DNA of 64,000 nt from Rhizomys pruinosus (taxonomy: Eukaryota > Chordata > Mammalia > Rodentia > Spalacidae). The DNA lies in contig VZQC01009614.1 in the NCBI GenBank assembly GCA_009823505.1, positions 62,001-126,000 on the forward strand. Direction: 5' to 3'. Of this stretch, positions 41,479-51,198 are shown in pieces. The notes below the pieces were generated by a model that did not search any database, was not told the DNA's origin, and saw only the letters and a program-made list of their open reading frames with translations. Numbering within the stretch: the stretch's first letter is position 1; every line of letters begins with the position of its first letter. Position numbers and translations under genes: made by a program.

Positions 41479-41908
41479 TGTTGGAAGCCAAGACACAGTC
41501 CTGCCTGGGCAAGCCCTGCTTGCTCAACACTGATCATGAGATCGTGCTGACCTTTGCTGAAGAATAACCACAGAATGCTCATTAACCACAGGATGCTCAT
41601 TAACCACAGGATGTTCCAACCCACAGGACATTCCAAGCTTATTTTGCAAAAACACGTTTTGCAAGTCGTGCCAGACCACCTCTGCTCTAATTATCCCCAC
41701 AGCCTTCCCGCTCCTCACTTCCTGCCTTTCTGCCTTCCCCCTCCTCACTTCCTGCCTTTCTGCAGGGTATATAAGTAACTGCTTTTGTTCCAATAAACGA
41801 GACCTTGACAACTCTGCTTGGTCTCCCTCTTTTCTCTTGCCCATTATATTTCAGGTTTAGGGTCTCCCCTCGAAACCCACTAATAACTGAGTCTCGCAGG
41901 ACGGGACA
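41479..41908 (+). repeat. 3' LTR of provirus copy 2
   Basis: It runs from TGTTGGAAGCC to GACGGGACA. It has three AACCACA motifs (41566, 41584, 41602) instead of four, and two cacttcctg (41716, 41746). TATATAAG is at 41768-41775 and AATAAA at 41792-41797. Confidence 0.95.
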
Positions 41909-42085
41909 CTGTGCTCATTGTGAGATGTGACCCTCAGCTTGCTGCTCCAGATCCAGCCGCCATGTCTCCCACCACAACGGACTCTAATTCCCTGGAACTG
42001 TCAATCATAAGCTCAAATAAACTCTTCTTTTATAAGTTCTTTGGTCATGGTGTTTTATCACAGCAACAGAAAAGTGACTAATACA
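41909..42085 (+). repeat. MaLR 5' LTR, second part, with right target duplication
   Basis: It starts with the second CTGTGC copy (41909-41914) and continues the LTR to GACTAATACA. Confidence 0.9.
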
Positions 42086-42090
42086 GTAAT

Positions 42091-42963
42091 TTGGTACCAG
42101 AGAGTGGGCTGTTGGCTGTGAAGAACCTGACCATGTGGATGTTTGGAGAAATGTGGAAGACTTTGGAACTTTGGGCTAGAAAAGCTGTTGACTACTGTAA
42201 GCAGAGCTTAAGGGGCCATTCTAGTAGAAGCCTGGAAGAAAGCATTGCTGCAAAAAATGTAGTTCCAGAGGAAAATAAAGACTTAGGCAGCAACCGGGAT
42301 ATTTTGATAAAGAGTCTGGCAGCAGTTTGCCCACAGCCCAAATGCTTGCCTGATGCTAAGTTGAAAAGCAATGGACTAATGTCTTTGGCAGAGGATATTT
42401 CAAGACAGCCTAATGTAGAAATGGTGGCGTGGCTATTAATGGTGAATATTGTACAGATCTACAGTGAAGAAGAGCAGATGGGGCAGAAAGAAATGCAGAA
42501 TGTACAGTTTGGATCTGAAAACTGCACTAGGAAGATTAAAGGTGGGGCCAAGGCATGTGAAGGAGAGGCTCCCTTTCATAAGGAGATTAAAGCAATTAAG
42601 GAGAGGCCTGGAGATTTACAAGTAAACAAAAGAATCAGTACCTTCAGGGCAAGACCACACCCAGCTAATCCTCCAACAAGTCCAGGGCAGAGAAAAATTG
42701 CAAATGTGGTTAAAGTAGGAGAGAGTCCATCCCGAACTTGCAGCCAGATTCGGCAATTTCATTCACGTGGTGCTGGCTTTAGAGGCATGAAGTTTGCAAG
42801 AGTGAAGGGGTCATCAGTTCTTCCTCCACGGTTTCAGAGAGCTGCCAAGGTCAGGCAGAGTGCAGCAGGGGTGTCCCTGCATAAAGAAGGCCCTGATAGG
42901 CCATTGCATGAAGCTGTGAATGTGAAGCCTGGTTGGCAGCGGAGACCCCAAGAAGACATTTGA
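42091..42963 (+). CDS. 290-codon open frame in MaLR internal region
   Basis: The DNA is the standard MaLR/MST-type internal sequence: it follows the LTR with 'ttggtaccagagagtggg' and shares landmarks such as 'ggaagactttggaactttggg' and 'gtctggcagcagtttgccc' with mammalian MaLR internal DNA. Unusually, one frame stays open for 290 codons from 42091. The predicted product is basic and Lys/Arg-rich in its second half (for example GQRKIANVVKVGE) and has no motif I recognise. MaLR internal DNA is generally regarded as noncoding with faint gag likeness. It could be a chance open frame. Confidence 0.35.
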   Translation: MVPESGLLAVKNLTMWMFGEMWKTLELWARKAVDYCKQSLRGHSSRSLEESIAAKNVVPEENKDLGSNRDILIKSLAAVCPQPKCLPDAKLKSNGLMSLAEDISRQPNVEMVAWLLMVNIVQIYSEEEQMGQKEMQNVQFGSENCTRKIKGGAKACEGEAPFHKEIKAIKERPGDLQVNKRISTFRARPHPANPPTSPGQRKIANVVKVGESPSRTCSQIRQFHSRGAGFRGMKFARVKGSSVLPPRFQRAAKVRQSAAGVSLHKEGPDRPLHEAVNVKPGWQRRPQEDI

Positions 42964-43425
42964 GATGCCAGACCTGTGAGATATTTGCCAAGGAGAGCTG
43001 CATACAGGGAGTGGTACCAGCCTAAGAAAGAGATGTATGTTGCAAGCAAAGCTGGAAGAGCTGAGCCATCTAAGCCCTTTGGAAGTCAAGTCCCAGAAGT
43101 TGCATGTGGAGCTACTGGACTTGGCGTTTGCCCTGCTGGTTTTCGGTCTTGTTTTGGTCCAGTATTTCCTCACTATGCCTCTATTCCTCCCTTTTGGAAT
43201 GGGAATGTGTATTCGGTTCCACTGTACATTGGGAGTATGTAATTTGTCTTTTGATTTTACAGGAGCTTACAGTTTAGGAGATTGGCCTGAGTCTCAGAAG
43301 AGACTTTGGACTGTAGACTTTTGAATGGCATTGAAACTGGTAAAGACTATGGGGACTTTTAAGGTTGGACTAAATGCATTTTGCATTTTATATGGTCAGG
43401 AGCCTATGGGGGCCAGGGAGTGGAA
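42964..43425 (+). repeat. MaLR internal region, 3' part
   Basis: It has the MaLR landmarks 'gagctactggacttgg', 'tattcggttccactgtacat' and 'ttttgattttacaggagc'. It ends with a purine-rich stretch (gggggccagggagtggaa) right before the LTR, which serves as polypurine tract. Confidence 0.8.
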
Positions 43426-43783
43426 TGTGGTGGTTTGAATGAGTGTCCCCCATAGGCTTTAAGTATTCAGACATTTGTCTCCAGTTGGTGGCACAGTTCT
43501 TGGAGGTCTTAGAAGGTGTGGCCATGCTAGAGGAAGTATGTCACTGGGGGCAGGCTTAGTGAGTTTAACAAGCCTCGAATTCTCCAGTCACGCACTCTTG
43601 GCTTCCTGTGCTCATTGTGAGATGTGACCCTCAGCTTGCTGCATCAGATCCAGCCGCCATGCCTCCCGCCACAATGGACTCTAATTCCCTGGAACCGTCA
43701 ATCATAAGCTCAAATAAGCTCTTCCCTTTATAAGTTCTTTGGTCATGGTGTTTTATCACAGCAACAGAAAAGTGACTAATACA
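43426..43783 (+). repeat. MaLR 3' LTR
   Basis: It is 358 bp, TGTGGTGG...AATACA, and uninterrupted, so it shows the pre-insertion state of the 5' LTR. Confidence 0.9.
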
Positions 43784-44535
43784 CACTCAATTCCAGCATA
43801 GCCAAGGTTTAAAAGTGGACTTTATTGGGCCCATCTCATTTTTCAACTCTTAGTAAGTTGGAAACCCAGTTAGGGATATTTACTACATTTGAACAGCACT
43901 CTGACTGCTCTGGTGACCACTTAGAACCTCAGAGTGTAGCCCAGCTTCTGTTGTCAGTAGAGTAATTGTTACGATGACAATGGACCCTAAAGCCACAGAA
44001 ACACAGAGATCTCTGTGAGGCTGGAGCTAGGCAGTGCAGTGACATAGCTACAAGCTGAGCAGACCAGGCACTGCCAGCAGAGAGCTGGATTCTACCAGGA
44101 GCTCACCAGAACCAGCACTGCCCAAAACTTAATTTTAGACTTCTGAAGAATGTTTGTACTTTGGTGAAGCTACCTAGTTGATCACTGATTTACTTAGAAG
44201 GGAGAGAGACAATGCAAGCTACAAGACAGTTTTTGGGTTTAGAGACATATCTCCAGAAGACATACATCTATCCCTGGATTTCTAGGTGATTTTCCTAATG
44301 CTTTTTGTCCAATACAGAGCTACCTGTCAAGATGTACAAATCAGAGACCAATGGCTGTGACAGGCCATACAGCAGGGGCTCAAGGGCCCCACACTAGACT
44401 CTGGGTCCAGACTCCAGCAGGCTTATCTGAGAAGGTGACCTCCTTTGTCTCTAATGACCTAGTAGGGTGCCTGTCAGTAGCTGTGAGAAGCAGGCCGCTT
44501 CATGAGCAACACCTTGGTTAAACATGTGTTTATAA
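43784..44535. other. Unassigned noncoding stretch
   Basis: No gene or repeat family is recognised. It may be internal DNA of the provirus whose LTR ends at 45111. Confidence 0.4.
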
Positions 44536-44777
44536 AAATCTATCCAGGGGCTGGAGAGATGGCCTAGCTGTTAAGAGTGCTGACTGCTCTTGTAGAGGAC
44601 CCAGGTTCAATCCCCAGCACCCACATGGTGGCTGAGAAGCATCTTTAACTCCAGTTCCAGGGGAATCCGACACCATCTTCTGACCTTTGCAGCATTGCAC
44701 AACACGGGTGCACAAACCTACATGCAGACAGTACATTAATACACATAAAAATAAAAAATAAAAGTAAATCTACCCAG
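44536..44777 (+). repeat. B2 SINE with target duplication
   Basis: The B2 body is 44547-44765; aaatctatccag / aaatctacccag flank it. Confidence 0.9.
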
Positions 44778-44816
44778 ATGGTTTTAAAAACATAAAGAAC
44801 ATTACGGTAGAATTTC

Positions 44817-45111
44817 TGAGTCAGAAACAAATAACTGACCCAAGACTCTAATTAATCCTAAATTAAAAATAGGAAAATTTACCTCACAGCTAGAAGACCT
44901 CAGCACTATATAAACTGTGAAGTTATAATGTTGTTATGTTGACTGTTATAAACTTTAAGAGTCATTGCCCCCAATAAACCAGTCCACTACCTTGCCTCTG
45001 CCCACATCACCCGACTCCCAGGGTCTATGCTGGGTTAACTCCATGCCTCTCCCCCCTTTCATTCACAGTCGGACCACAAAATTCCCCGGCAGGCCCAGGG
45101 GATTGACTACA
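44817..45111 (+). repeat. LTR related to 33245-33418
   Basis: TATATAAA lies at about 44910 and AATAAA at about 44974. The R-U5 end matches 33273-33418 and closes with GATTGACTACA. The 5' boundary is uncertain (TGAGTCAG at 44817 is the nearest TG). Confidence 0.6.
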
Positions 45112-45147
45112 CTTCTCCCAACCCTCTATGCTGGGGATCTAACATAG

Positions 45148-45345
45148 GCCTTATACAAACTGGGGTGCTTATCTTGCAGGCATAAAGCCCTGGGTTTCAT
45201 CTGAAGCACTGCATGCAGAACTAAGTATGGTGGGGCTCCCAGGTAATCCCAGCACTAGGAAGCAGAGGTACTAGCATCAGAATTCCAATGGCATTCTCAG
45301 CTACTTGGCAAATTCCAAGGCAGCCCGAAAAATACACATACACAA
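45148..45345 (+). repeat. B4 SINE (ID-B1 fusion), diverged
   Basis: An ID-like part ('gtgcttatcttgcaggcataaagccctgggtttcat') is followed by a B1-like part ('tggtggggctcccaggtaatcccagcactaggaagcagagg'). Confidence 0.7.
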
Positions 45346-45427
45346 AAGTACTACTGTTTCTTTGAGGGTTCACAAACAAATCACATAAACTGAACTGATG
45401 ATACCAAAATTATTTTTTTTTAAAAAA

Positions 45428-45972
45428 ACCCACAAAAATTGAGGGCTGGAGAGATGGCTCCATGGTTAAGAGTGGCGACTGCTGGGGCTGGAGAGATGGC
45501 CTAGTGGTTAAGAGCATCGACTGCTCTTGCAGAGGACCCGGGTTCGATCCCCAGCACCCACATGGCAGCTGAGAACCGTCTGTAACTCCAATTCCAGGAG
45601 AACTCCAGTTCCAGGGGAATCTGACGCCCTCTTCTGACCTCCGCGGCATTGCACGACACGAGTGCACAGACCTACACGCAGACAATACATTCATACACAT
45701 AAATAAAGAAATTAAAAAAATTTAAAAAAAAAGAGTGGCAACTGCTTTTGCAGAGGAACCAGGTTCGATTCCCAGCACCCACATGGCAGCTAAGAACCGT
45801 CTTTAAGCTGGGCGGGCGTGGTGGTGCACACCTTTAATCCAAGCACTCAGGAGGTAGAGGCAGGCAGATGTCTGTGAGTTCAAGGCCAGCCTTGTCTACA
45901 GAATGAGTTCCAGACCAGCTGGGTCTACAGGGAGATCCTGTCTCAAAAAATATATATATACCCACAAATTAC
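45428..45972 (+). repeat. Nested SINEs: B2 in B2, then B1
   Basis: An outer B2 head (45442-45483) is cut by a complete B2 (45484-45731) flanked by agagtggcgactgct / agagtggcaactgct (45469-45483, 45732-45746). The outer B2 resumes to about 45805, where a B1 (45807-45960) replaces its end. The repeated 'cccacaaa..att' at 45429 and 45961 frames the whole composite. Confidence 0.9.
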
Positions 45973-46026
45973 AACAACTGAAAGTCATACACAACTCCAG
46001 ATAGTGCTGATACTCTAATAAGGAAT

Positions 46027-46055
46027 TCTTTCTTTTTTTTTTTTTTCTTTCTTTT

Positions 46056-46101
<46 letters not shown>

Positions 46102-46237
46102 TCGTTTTTCAAGCGGGGCTCCCCTGAGCCCCAGCTGTCCTGGAACTCCCTCTGTAGACCAGGCTGGCCTTGAACTCACAAAGATCTGCCTGCCTCTGCC
46201 TCCTAAGTGCTAGGATTAAAGGTGACCATGCCCGGCA
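46027..46237 (-). repeat. B1 SINE, antisense, with very long poly(A) tail
   Basis: An almost pure T run of about 70 nt (46027-46100, with a few C at its start) is the tail on the minus strand. The B1 body follows at 46101-46237. A tail of this length suggests a recent insertion or slippage. Confidence 0.9.
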
Positions 46238-46782
46238 AGGAATTATTTCTAAATACTCCAGTATTTAGCTATTCTAGTGGGAGCTTTTCTAGATTTCCAG
46301 GGAAATTCAGCAGGTGAATTTTTTCTTTTTCATTTTCTTTAAACATTGAAAATGTTTTAATGTTGTTGCAATTCCAAAATGCAATAATCATCACCTTGTG
46401 AAAGACCCAAATTTCAAAAATTCATTTTAATTACTCCTTTATACCTATTTTACAAAATAAAGACAAAAGACATTTAAATCATCCTGTCCTAATGCAGCAA
46501 GTGAATTTCTTAACAGATTAACATGTAACATTCTCAGTCATTCTTATGACATTTTAGTTATTGAAAGCTAAATAGTGATAGCCACTAATAACATACTTAG
46601 AAGAATATCAGTCGCTAGCTCTAGTTTAATTATGTATTTATTATTCATTAAGATGATTTTTTACTGCGCTAGCTACATTGAATGGTCATGGAGGCCAAAA
46701 TGCTACCCCAGAAAATGACACTAAAAATTTGCTCTAGGCCACCGGGAAATTGAGGGGAAAGATATCATAACTATGGTTACTG
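46238..46782. other. Unassigned AT-rich stretch
   Basis: Nothing recognised. Confidence 0.4.
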
Positions 46783-47049
46783 AATAATTGTCAGGGACTG
46801 GAGAGATGGCCTAGCGATTTAGAGCACCGACTGCTCTTGCAGAGGACCCGGGTTCGATCCCCAGCACCCACATGGTGGCTGAGAACCGTCTCAACCTCCA
46901 ATTCCAGGAGAACTCCAGTTCCAGGGGAATCCAACACCCTCTTCTTACCTCCGTGGCATTGCATGACACGGGTGCACAGACCTACATGCAGACAGTACAT
47001 TCATACACATACAGAAATAAATAAAAAATAAAAAATTTAATAATTGTCA
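46783..47049 (+). repeat. B2 SINE with target duplication
   Basis: The B2 body is 46794-47038; aataattgtca flanks it on both sides. Confidence 0.9.
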
Positions 47050-47750
47050 ACAGCAAGTATAGCAGATGGCAGTGCCCAACTGAAGCAGAAGCAAGACTGC
47101 TTTGGAGAACCACTTTGTATTTCTCCTTGGGTATTAAACAATAATGTGATTTCCTCCTCACAGGAAATTCTCACAGTCTGTTCCCTTTAACATTGTCTGT
47201 GTGTGCACATGCATGTGTGTGCTTCTAGGTTCCTGTGTACTAAAGAGTTAACTATAAGCAATTGTGGATAAATCCAACTCATAAAAACTCTTTACTTCAT
47301 GCGTTTGGTATTGCAGTTTTTAGTTGGTCATGTGTAAATTATTGGTAAATAACACATGCTGTTTGAGATCACTGAGAAGCTGACTCTGGAGATGGGATTG
47401 GCCCTCCCACTTCAGACTCAAGCCTGATCCAAGGCCCTGTGACAAGAAAAACAAGACAGGCAAACAGCCTAAGAGTAAAGACATTGTAAAGTTGAAAATA
47501 GGTAAGGGATAAACTAATTTCAACAAAGTTATTGTTATTTAGCTCATGATATATAATGTCTGTAGTAAAAAGTAACTAATGTGATTACAAATGTATAAGA
47601 TCAATTTAATGTTTTACTAAGTAGATATTGCCTCTATCTACCTACTGTTTACATTCCTTCAAAACCTGAGACAAAGTTTTTGGTAATCTACTTTCTGATA
47701 AATAAACTGTCATGTAAGCTAAGACTGTTAAGTTAAAATAGCTTTACTGG
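47050..47750 (+). repeat. AT-rich noncoding body (copy G)
   Basis: It aligns with copy E (26880-27300): 'tgtatttctccttggg.at', 'gatttcctcctcacag' (acceptor-like, about 47164), 'aaatccaactcata', 'gattggccctcccac.tcagactcaa' and 'aatttcaacaaag'. No coding frame. Confidence 0.6.
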
Positions 47751-47995
47751 GGGGCTGGAGAGGTAGCCTAGTGGTTAAGAGATCTGACCGCTCTTACAGA
47801 GGACCAGGGTTCGATTCCCAGCACCCACATGGCAGCCGAGAACTGTCTGAAACTCCAATTCCAGGAGAACTCCAGTTCCAGGGGAATCCGACACCCTCTT
47901 CTGACCTCCGTGGCATTGCACGACACGGGTGCACAAACCAGCATGCAGATAGTACATTCATATACATACAGAAATAAATAAAATAAAAAAAAATA
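47751..47995 (+). repeat. B2 SINE
   Basis: A complete B2 with A-rich tail. Diverged repeats 'atagctttactgg' and 'ataggttttctgg' may be its target duplication. Confidence 0.9.
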
Positions 47996-48007
47996 GGTTT
48001 TCTGGTC

Positions 48008-49960
48008 TGTTCTAGTTTGTCTTCCATTGCTGTGACAAAACACTCTGACTGACACCAGCTTGGGGAGGAAAGGGTTTATTCGGCTTACATCTCCTTGTTC
48101 ACAGTTCATCACTTAGCGAGCCCAAGGCAGGAACTCAGGGCAGGAACCTGGAGGCAGGAGCTGAAGCACAGGCCATGGAGGAATGCTGTTTACTGGCTTG
48201 CTCCCCCGGCTCATGCCCAACCTGCCTTCTTATACAGTACACAACGACCTGCCCAGTGTGGCACCACTCATTGTAGATTGGGCCCTCCCACACTGCTTGA
48301 CAATCAAGACAATACTCCACAGATGTGGTCACAGGCCAATCCAATGGAGCCAATTCCCCAATAGAGGCTCCCTCAACCCAGGTGTGTCAAGTTGACACTA
48401 AAGCTATCCAGCACAATTGACCCCTTGTCAACTTGACACACAAAACACATCACTTTTAAACCACCACCTTTCCAGTTCTTATCCCCAAAGTATGATGTTA
48501 ACATTAATCACAACCTAAGACAGTATAAACTTAAAAGCCCCACAGTCCTTAAAATGTCCAAATACTTAAAGTTTCACAGTCATATTAAAAGTCTCTTAAC
48601 TGTGGGCTCTGTAAAATCCCAAAAACAAGTACTGTCTTATTTCAAAGGGAAGCAAAAAATCAGCGCACACTCAACAAAACCTAGTCCAGCAAGTAGCTCA
48701 AGGCTGGACACTGGGACCTCACTCACAATTTCTGGACTCCAAAGGGTTTCAGAGCTCCACCTTCTCTGACTCTGCGTCCATAGCACACACAGCTCATCTC
48801 GCAGACCCAGGCGACTCCATTCCACACCTCTGCTGCTCTTGGTGGTCGTCCCAAGGCCCAGCATCTTCAAAAAGCTGGGTCACCACTGAAAACTGAGGCA
48901 GCACCTTAACCAATGGCTCTTCTGACCTCTCTGGTGCAAAGCCTCAGCTTCTCTTTGACCCCTGCAATCCTGGGGTCTCCACTGCAACCGAGGTGCACTT
49001 CCACCAATGGTCTTTCCTGACTCTCACAGTGCCAAGCCTTGGCTGCTCTCTGTGACCCCTTCAAATTTCAACACGGAACCATATAGGAGACTCTTACACA
49101 CTACCAAGTCCTGCTTCTGGCTTGAGATGGAGCTCGGGCCCTTCTGGATCACAGCTTCTGTGTGCTACACTGAACGAATTCTTCCCAGAAAATTTCACCA
49201 CAGTGATGCTGTTCTCTTGTTACAGCTGATTTTTCAGCCCCAGCTCCAGCATCATGTCCCAGTACAACAAAAGATTTCACTTACGGTTCTGGTCTCTTGT
49301 TACTTACAAGCTGATTCTTCAGCCCCAGCTGACGAGAACCCACAGATTCACAGTTCTGATGATCTCTGCTCCCTTTGAAACTAGAAACTCACAAGCCAGG
49401 CCTCCATCTTTACAAATCTTTCAGCAAAACTGCTCCAAGCTCCCTAGCAACAAACAATCTTTAGGCATTAATGATCTTCCCAGCCCAAAACTCCAAACAC
49501 CTTCCACAATTCCCCAAAACACCAAGGTCAGGTCTGTCACCGCAATACCCCACTCTTCTGGTACCAATTTCTTCCTAGTTGTCTTCCATTGCTGTGACAA
49601 AACACTCTGACTACACCAAACTTGGGGAGGAAAGGGTTTATTCAGCTTACATCTCCTGGGTCACAGTTCATCACTTAGGAGCCCAAGCAGGAAACTCAGG
49701 GCAGGAACCTGGAGGTAGGAACTGAAGCACCGGCCATGGAGGACTGCTGTTCACGGTCTTGCTCCCCTCTGGCTCAGCCCAGCCTGCTTTCTTACACAGA
49801 CAACACTGCCCAGGTGTGTGCCCACCATCTCCAGGCACTCCTCAATAGTCGACAATAGACAATACTCCACAGATTGGCCACAGGCCAATCCAATGGAGCC
49901 AATTCCCCAATTGAGGCTCCCTCAACCCAGGTGTGTCAAGTTGACACTAAAGCTATCCGC
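48008..49960 (-). mobile_element. MaLR (ERVL-type) element, antisense
   Basis: Two LTRs of about 400 bp (48008-48414 and 49571-49960) bracket ~1.15 kb of internal DNA. On the minus strand the LTR starts TGTGCTGGATAGC and ends in CAATGGAAGACAAACTAG; an AATAAACCC signal lies near the end. The internal region begins 'ttggtaccagaagagtggg', the same start as the MaLR at 42086, which supports the family call. No open frame of note remains. Confidence 0.75.
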
Positions 49961-50004
49961 ACAGAGGGGAAGACCTCTGGCTTCAGGTAAAAACCTGGTG
50001 TCAG

Positions 50005-50006
<2 letters not shown>

Positions 50007-50035
<29 letters not shown>
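50007..50035. repeat. (CA)n microsatellite
   Basis: About 14 CA units. Confidence 0.98.
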
Positions 50036-50037
<2 letters not shown>

Positions 50038-50600
50038 TTTAATACCCAGAATTGATAAAAACAGGACAGTACACACACGTGTAAAAGCAGATATAGAAGT
50101 CAAACAAGTAAAATTTAGAATTGTGATTTTATGCTACATTTCTGTTCAGTTGACTTTTCTCAACTAGAATAAGACAATTTAATGAAGGAAATATTTTTGT
50201 CAACAAATAGCAGTAGTGCTGCTGTATAGTCATATGCAAAAACATGAAATTGGAACCCACCTCACAGATATAAAAAGATCAACAAAGTTCAAGAGCTATA
50301 AAAAAAACTAACACACCCCAAGACATTCTATGTATAAATCTTCATGACTTTGAATTAGCTAATGCCTCCATAGATGTAACAATCAAGGCCAAATAAGAAA
50401 AGAAAAAAAAGGTAGACTGAATTTCATCCTAATCTAAAGCTTTGTACTGTAAGGAGCATAATTAAGAATATTAAAAGAGAATTTACATGGAACAGATTAA
50501 TATCAGCAGGTTCTTGGCCCTGTGAATGGTGCCAGGCATGAGTTCCATCAAAAAAAATTATAGGCATATAGGAAATTCTCAAACAATAAAAATAATAGAC
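50036..50600. other. Unassigned AT-rich stretch
   Basis: No gene or repeat recognised. Confidence 0.4.
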
Positions 50601-50604
50601 ATCT

Positions 50605-50672
50605 GGGGCTGTGGCTGAGAGCTTTCCTAGGATGCAAGGCCCCAGGTTTGAAGCCTAGACCACTGAACAGGA
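50605..50672 (+). repeat. ID-like SINE fragment
   Basis: 'ggggctgtggctgagagctttcctaggatgcaaggccccaggtttgaa' has the ID/tRNA-derived A- and B-box order. Confidence 0.6.
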
Positions 50673-50759
50673 AGATAACCTACAGAATAGCAAAGTATCT
50701 TTGTAAGTCATACAGATTTATCACTAAATTTCCATATGATAACCAACCCTAAAATGCTC

Positions 50760-51198
50760 AATTATGAAAATAATCCAATTAAGAATGGACAAAGGCTTTT
50801 GACATACATGTTTCTAAGAACATATATGAATACCTTCCTGAGAAGATATACAAGATACTTATTGTTAGTTCAAATCCAAATGACAAAGTGCAACTTCACA
50901 TCAACTAGGATCTTGTGATTAAAAAAAATAATTTTTAGAGTGTTAACATTAGAACCCTCATACATTGCTAATGGGAATATTACATGATACATCCATTGGA
51001 AAATAGACTGGCCGTTTCCAAAAGGTTAAAAAGAGTAGCCAAGGTTCTTAGCAATTTGACTCTTAGGTATATAACCAAGGAAAATGAAAACATATGTTTA
51101 CATGATAACTTCTATATGAATTTTCATGGCAACATTATTTCATAATAGCCCAAAATATAAACAACCCAAATATCCCCAACTAATAAATGAAAATGGCC
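50760..51198 (+). repeat. Ancient L1 ORF2 3' part, left of nested L1
   Basis: It has mammalian L1M landmarks: 'agaaccctcatacattgctaatgggaat', 'cttaggtatataacca', 'aacaacccaaatatcc'. It resumes at 52022 after a younger L1. Confidence 0.8.

Larger units (their letters stand above)
36201..41908 (+). mobile_element. Betaretrovirus-type provirus with gamma-type env (copy 2), pro-pol deleted
   Basis: This provirus is 5.7 kb, with LTRs of 448 and 430 bp, a perfect tRNA-Lys1,2 primer site, repeated leader, two gag starts, ~2 kb of AT-rich noncoding body, env and a polypurine tract. No protease, RT or integrase is left. Outside one 18-bp repeat-unit difference I count about 14 mismatches between the LTRs by eye, roughly 3%, so the insertion is fairly recent for this window. 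It could only have moved with help from a complete relative. Confidence 0.9.
36016..43783 (+). mobile_element. MaLR (ERVL-type) element, 5' LTR split by a provirus
   Basis: LTR 36016-36200 plus 41915-42085, internal 42086-43425 and LTR 43426-43783 form a complete MaLR element of about 2.1 kb without the insert. LTRs start TGTGGTGGTTTGAATGA and end GACTAATACA, as in the mammalian MST/MLT group. Flanking 5-bp repeats CCCTC (36011-36015) and CACTC (43784-43788) differ by one base and may be the target duplication. The betaretrovirus-type provirus at 36201-41908 sits in the 5' LTR. Confidence 0.85.
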
